Assembly (NCBI GenBank): GCA_037957365.1 | Contig: JARHVA010004902.1 | Span: 620,001-684,000 of the forward strand | Reading direction: 5' to 3' | Length of the DNA: 64,000 nucleotides | Origin: Torreya grandis | Taxonomy: Eukaryota; Streptophyta; Pinopsida; Cupressales; Taxaceae | In this document: positions 59,901-64,000 of the stretch, piece by piece | Layout of the letters: every line of letters begins with the position of its first letter | How positions within the stretch are numbered: position 1 is the first letter of the stretch | The notes under the pieces: model-generated | Database searches by the model: none | Seen by the model: only the letters and a program-made list of their open reading frames with translations | Told to the model about the DNA's origin: nothing | Position numbers and translations under genes: made by a program

Positions 59901-61654
59901 TCATCACCTTGAAGTGTTAATGTTACCTTGTACCTTCAAAACTTGTAGATATTACTTTTTGGTTTTAGTGGTTTTAGGGGCATCTTTAGGTCTCCCAACA
60001 ACAGTCTTCAACTGACTTTATTGACTTCATTCTTTGAAAATTTAATATTATATATAGAGGCTATAAAGTGTGATCATTTATAGGAATTTAAATTCTTTTA
60101 AACCATGTCATACGACCTCCACTAAAATTCCTTGGATCTCTATTTTCATAGTTTAAGAATTTGGTCTCAAAACTCAATCATCATCATTTGAAGTTAATCC
60201 CTATCTCAATTTGCCAAAATAACATTATTAACATGTATTCCATGTTCCCTTAAAAATTCATGGAATCTAATTAGGGTTCCAATATGTGTCTTAACACTTT
60301 ATATGACACCTAAACCCTCTAGTAAGCCCCCTGTAGATGAACATTTTCTTGTCTATAGGTAATGAATGCAAACTTAGACAATCAGTAAGATATGTGCTCT
60401 TGTACTCAATGTAGGTATTATCTAATTTTTAAAATGAACTTATAAGACCCAAAAATATGTGGATAAAATTTTAAATCTCTTCTTCCATCATGATTTTATC
60501 AAAGAGAGACCCCTGTAGGTGGACTTAGGCTATATGCAAGTAATAAACTTGGAATGATTCATGCACCAAAGGGACTGGCTTCATGGTCCATTGATATTTT
60601 CACCAAAGTATCAACATTAAACATCATTATACTTCCAAAAATCCTCCATGGACATGATAAATAGGTTCCACATGTGCTCCATCATGGCTATAAGTGAATT
60701 GAAGATAGAGTTGTATGTGAGCCTAACAAGACTAAAAACTTGATCTAAGCATGGTGTTATGAGAATAGACATGAGGGGAAGATTATCAATATGTAATTGA
60801 TACATGAGAAAAATCACATCATATTCCTATGAGGCTTCATCTGAGAACCAAACATTTTTCAAACAAAGATCTTTGACTAAAACCTCACATGATGACACCT
60901 TCCTGCAACATGAGATAACTGGCCCATCAAAACAACATGAAACATGAAAATAAACATGTATATAATCTATAAATGGATATAAAATCCTATATATTATACA
61001 CCATTAATTGGTTCATACGAACTTGCCCAAAATAGATCAAAACCTATAGGGTGCATGAAACAACAAGCAAAAAAACACATTCAACTTCATGAAGATGGTT
61101 CAGAAATCATAGGCCACCATTATTCAAAATATTTTTATGGAAATTAATATATTTGAGTTTAATTTCACCTCCCAAAGGAATTTTACCTAGAACCTTTTCT
61201 ACTGACCATACCAAGTACAAACTTGAAGACTACTTTTGCTTGCCAAGCCTAGTGGAAGGAGAGATAAGTGGTTTTATTCATTTTTTTGAGATTATGATTA
61301 AAATGATCACTGAAAAAAGTGTGGGTAAGATCAATGGACACTCTTAAAATTTCCCCAATTTTAGAAGTCCATACAAGTCTGTATAACTCAAGAAAACTCT
61401 TATTTTTTCAAGAAAATTGCCCTTTTTCTAAGGAACATACCAATTTTCAATTAGTAACAATTGAATAAGGCATAATGGGACACATGTAATGTGACATAAC
61501 CTTTTAAGACCTTCACATTTATCTAGGATGTCGTATAAGTTATTAAATGCCCCTTTTTTGACCTCAAAAGGACTCAAAATGATTTAAAATTTGAAATGAC
61601 TAATGACCAAGGCTAATATATCATGAAATCACACTAAATAACCTATAATAAACC

Positions 61655-61705
<51 letters not shown>

Positions 61706-61780
61706 CCTATAAAACACCTAAAAATCAAGTTTAACCTATAGGGGTCCCAATTTGACCTACATGGTCAAAATTGGTCAACA
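56957..61780 (-). repeat. 5' LTR of the LARD-like element, outer piece
   Basis: It continues the LTR from 49637 and aligns with 39779-44570. It starts (element sense) TGTTGACCAA at 61780. It has the conserved inverted repeat at 59782-59797 and a TA microsatellite at 61658 that the other LTR lacks. Confidence 0.92.
61658..61704. repeat. (TA)n microsatellite inside the LTR
   Basis: About 23 TA units. The other LTR has only ACATATATAATT at the matching place (about 44480), so the expansion came after insertion. Confidence 0.95.
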
Positions 61781-61785
61781 ATAAC
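61781..61785 (+). other. Target-site duplication ATAAC, right copy
   Basis: An exact repeat of 39399-39403, after which the gypsy integrase frame resumes. Confidence 0.95.
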
Positions 61786-62510
61786 TACTTGGTTTGGCAT
61801 GCCAATTTCCTTGGTCTATGATAATGACCTTGCATTCCAATCATCAAATCTCACTAAATGGGATTATGAACATGGGATCATTTTGAGATACTCATCCAAT
61901 TATTATTTTTAAGGGAATGGGTTGGCAAAATCAACCAATAAAAATCTAATGAATGCAATCAATAAGTCAACATAACATAAACCAAGGGAATGACATTTGC
62001 TATTGAAGTATGCCCTCTGGGTTTATTATACTAGATATAATCAGGCTCTAAAAATCTCATCATTTTTTCTAGTTTATAGTTTGGAACTCATCTTCCCAAT
62101 TACACTCAAGTTTCACATATACAAGTTTATGCAACACTATATGGAAGGTAATGAGAAGATAAATTCAAGACTATTAGACATTGTCCAGCTAGAGGATGTT
62201 TGAGAGGAAGCCTTACTAAATTTTACAAAGCATCAAGGCATTGCCAAAATATGGTTTGATAGGAAGGCTAAAGTGGAATCTTTTAGGATTTATAATCTAG
62301 TGCTATTGTGGGACAAATTCCATGAAAAAAAGTTGGTATTCTAAGTATGATCCACTTTGGATTGGCCCATACCATATATCTAAGCTACTAGGATATAATA
62401 CCTTTCACCTTAAATATTTACAAGGGAATGATATTTAATTGCCAGTGAATGGATAGTTCTTGAAGCCTACTTCTTGGTCATCCCTTATACTGAATTTTTA
62501 GAATAACCAC
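61786..62510 (+). pseudogene. Ty3/gypsy integrase, C-terminal half (resumes after nested insert)
   Basis: Continues from 39403: FGMPISLVYDNDLAF near 61796 holds the second catalytic Asp. HGIILRYSSNYYF near 61872 leads to GNGLAKSTNKNL near 61914, where the catalytic Glu (family GLAEST) is now Lys. Next come LVYSLELIFPITLKFHIYKF near 62072, KHQGIAKIWFDRKAKVESF near 62229, and the C-terminal FDPLWIGPYHISKLLGYNTF and LPVNG..LKPTSW near 62345-62475. Lesions are TAG and TAA stops plus a few shifts. Confidence 0.9.
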
Positions 62511-63715
62511 ATATTGGTTTGTAATTTATAATTTACATATTAGCATAGTTTCCTATTTTCTTCATCTACTTTCATTAGGTTGGTTTATCTATTTTATAGT
62601 TTAGTTTACTTCCATTGTGTGTTTTTTTGAGTTTTTTGTGCTTTACTTTGTCTCTTTTGGTGTGTCTTGTGCTCAACCTTGTCTATATCAATAATTTATC
62701 CCGATATTCATTTTCTAAAATCCATAGCTTGTGACTAAATACAATCAAATCCTGAGCAAGAAACAAAAAGAGAAATGTCCTATGAAGCAATTCAATCCTT
62801 GCCTAAGTGTGTTGATCACCTCAATGGTTGGGCAAAATATTTGAAAATGCAAATCATAAATTGGAGAATAAAAGGTATGATTTCATTCAAACAATTCATA
62901 TACTAAGAACAATTTATTTTGCATCTCCTAAAAACTTCTAAGGCCAACGATTCATAATAGAGCAAGTAGATTTTAGAACAGTTGCATTTTATTGTTAAAA
63001 AGATATCACTAAGCACTTAATTGAACATTTTAAATTAGTAGGAAACCATTGAGTCAATATAATATTATCCAAATATTTAGAGATTTCTAAAAATCCTTTT
63101 ACCCATGGCTTGGTTCCAAACCCTCAATGGATTAAATAATAAAATCCCTTTTCAAAGAGAAATATGTAAAAACAACTGAGCAATGCCAAATACAATGTCT
63201 TTCCTTGAAAGGATGATTCAAGCAACCTCCATCATAGGTTTTTTAGCCTATCGAGAAATGGATTAAGGCCTTGAATGAGATTAGAGATATCTTTATCAAG
63301 GCTATAAAGTCCTAGATGGTAGCATAGTAATTCCCATTCCATTCCCCCTCCAAGCTATATATCCTAATAATTCCTTCCAAAGTTCTAATGCTTGGTTTGG
63401 TTTGAACCTATTCATGTGGATTTAAAATAGAATTAAAATAAAATTTATCACTTCACACATTGATAGACTTCAGGTAGATATGCAACTTAGTATATCACTT
63501 ATGTTTTAGAATTTAGTGCTTTCATCTTTTCTAACTATGTTTAAGAAATTACTTGTAGACTATTATGTGTTCATGAATGAAAGTTATAATCTAGGTTCTA
63601 AATGCAGCTGCATTTTCCACATAGAAGTCACCATTTATTGTGTCCAACAAACCCCATCCTCATTTATTTAGATAGGGATCATCTTGCCTTAAACATAATT
63701 ACTTGTTTTTATTCT
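62511..63715 (+). other. Gypsy region between integrase and right LTR
   Basis: About 1.2 kb of AT-rich sequence with no frame I can support and no clear polypurine tract before 63716. A decayed extra ORF cannot be excluded. Confidence 0.45.
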
Positions 63716-64000
63716 TGTTCACTTACATGATGCTATTTATGAGTGCTAATTGTCTTCCTCATTTGCTAATGGGTTATTTTCATTATTAATCCTTGGCCTA
63801 AAAATTCAAAAATGTTTGGACTAAATGTGGATTCTCATCTTGAAACTTTAATTCATAAGTATGCTCGATGAATTTGATTTGTCTTAACTTGTTATTTTGA
63901 TTCATAAATGCTCAAATAGTTCTTATTTGAAATTTAACGTCTGGAGTTGATCTATTAAGACTTATTTTAAGTAATTTAAGTTTTCATACACCATTTGAGC
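63716..64000 (+). repeat. Right LTR of outer gypsy element, first 285 bp
   Basis: TGTTCACTTACATGATGC.. aligns with 30827-31112 (e.g. GTGCTAATTGTCTTCCTCAT and GTTTGGACTAAATGTGG kept), about 12 percent different by eye. The rest lies beyond the window. Confidence 0.9.

Larger units (their letters stand above)
39404..61780 (-). mobile_element. LARD-like LTR retrotransposon with ~5.2-kb LTRs and no pol
   Basis: Two long direct repeats, 39404-44570 and 49259-61780 (the latter interrupted by copia copy 2), start TG/TA-TT.TCACTT, end TTGGT.AACA and are flanked by ATAAC. The ~4.7 kb between them (about 2.85 kb without an internal duplication) has one long minus-strand ORF and no RT, integrase or RNase H. 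A primer-binding-like TGGCACACCC.. lies next to the repeat on the minus strand. This fits a non-autonomous large retrotransposon derivative read on the minus strand. No convincing polypurine tract is visible at 44571. Confidence 0.85.
30827..64000 (+). mobile_element. Outer Ty3/gypsy retrotransposon, hosting nested inserts; right end beyond window
   Basis: Sequence from 30827 recurs from 63716 to the window end, and between them lie gag, protease, RNase H-like, RT, RNase H and integrase domains in one direction. This is an LTR element whose right LTR runs off the window. Its integrase is cut at 39403/61786 by the minus-strand element. With the insert left out, the visible element is about 10.8 kb. 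LTR divergence over the 285 visible bases is about 12 percent by eye, so it is the oldest layer of the nest. Confidence 0.9.

Noticed and set aside
30827..64000. Endogenous pararetrovirus
   Set aside because: Integrase and paired LTRs with target duplications are present and no movement protein motif is seen; this is gypsy.
1..64000. A host gene with introns hidden among the repeats
   Set aside because: I found no exon-like frame with non-transposon homology; short or diverged exons could still be missed without a search.

Overview
The window looks like nuclear DNA of a seed plant with a large, repeat-filled, AT-rich genome in which old elements are retained. A gymnosperm such as a conifer is my best guess, but I cannot prove the taxon. 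I found no host gene, tRNA, rRNA or CRISPR. Nearly everything recognisable is a retrotransposon, and every coding frame is broken, mostly by TAG, TAA or TGA at places where Gln or Trp is expected.

Layout. (1) 1-6460: a degenerate Ty1/copia element (family A), its left LTR cut by the window start and its right LTR truncated. (2) 6465-16971: the integrase C-terminal end of an old Ty3/gypsy element, followed by a long extra ORF in the 'env position' (between INT and the 3' LTR). That ORF is split at 10477 by a complete Ty1/copia element (family B, 10478-16208) with two 721-bp LTRs and a perfect CTTCG target-site duplication. (3) 16972-22197: gypsy-related debris, including a possible LTR, a gag/protease fragment and a ~72-bp tandem array whose units contain a small hairpin. 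(4) 22215-28775: an apparently full-length LINE with a 17-bp target-site duplication and three consecutive ORFs joined by two ATGA stop/start overlaps. (5) 28793-30826: non-coding DNA with a (TA)n tract. (6) 30827-64000: a three-level nest. The outer Ty3/gypsy element has an RNase H-like domain between protease and RT. Its integrase is interrupted at 39403/61786 by a minus-strand element with ~5.2-kb LTRs and no pol, which resembles a large retrotransposon derivative (LARD). One LTR of that element is interrupted by a second family-A copia element (49638-56956).

How the pieces relate. The nesting fits the divergence I see by eye. Outer gypsy LTRs differ at about one base in eight over the 285 bp visible, the LARD-like and inner copia LTRs at about one in ten, and the family-B copia LTRs at about 24 of 721 positions. 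Target-site duplications (CTTCG, ATAAC, GATGC/GAGGC, and the 17-bp LINE repeat) fix four insertion junctions to the base. The best candidates for something undescribed are the three-ORF LINE, the long pol-less minus-strand ORF with its Tyr/Gln-rich start, the extra gypsy ORF with a coiled-coil-like end, and the GACGTC motif shared by the family-B LTRs and a tandem repeat inside its own pol gene.
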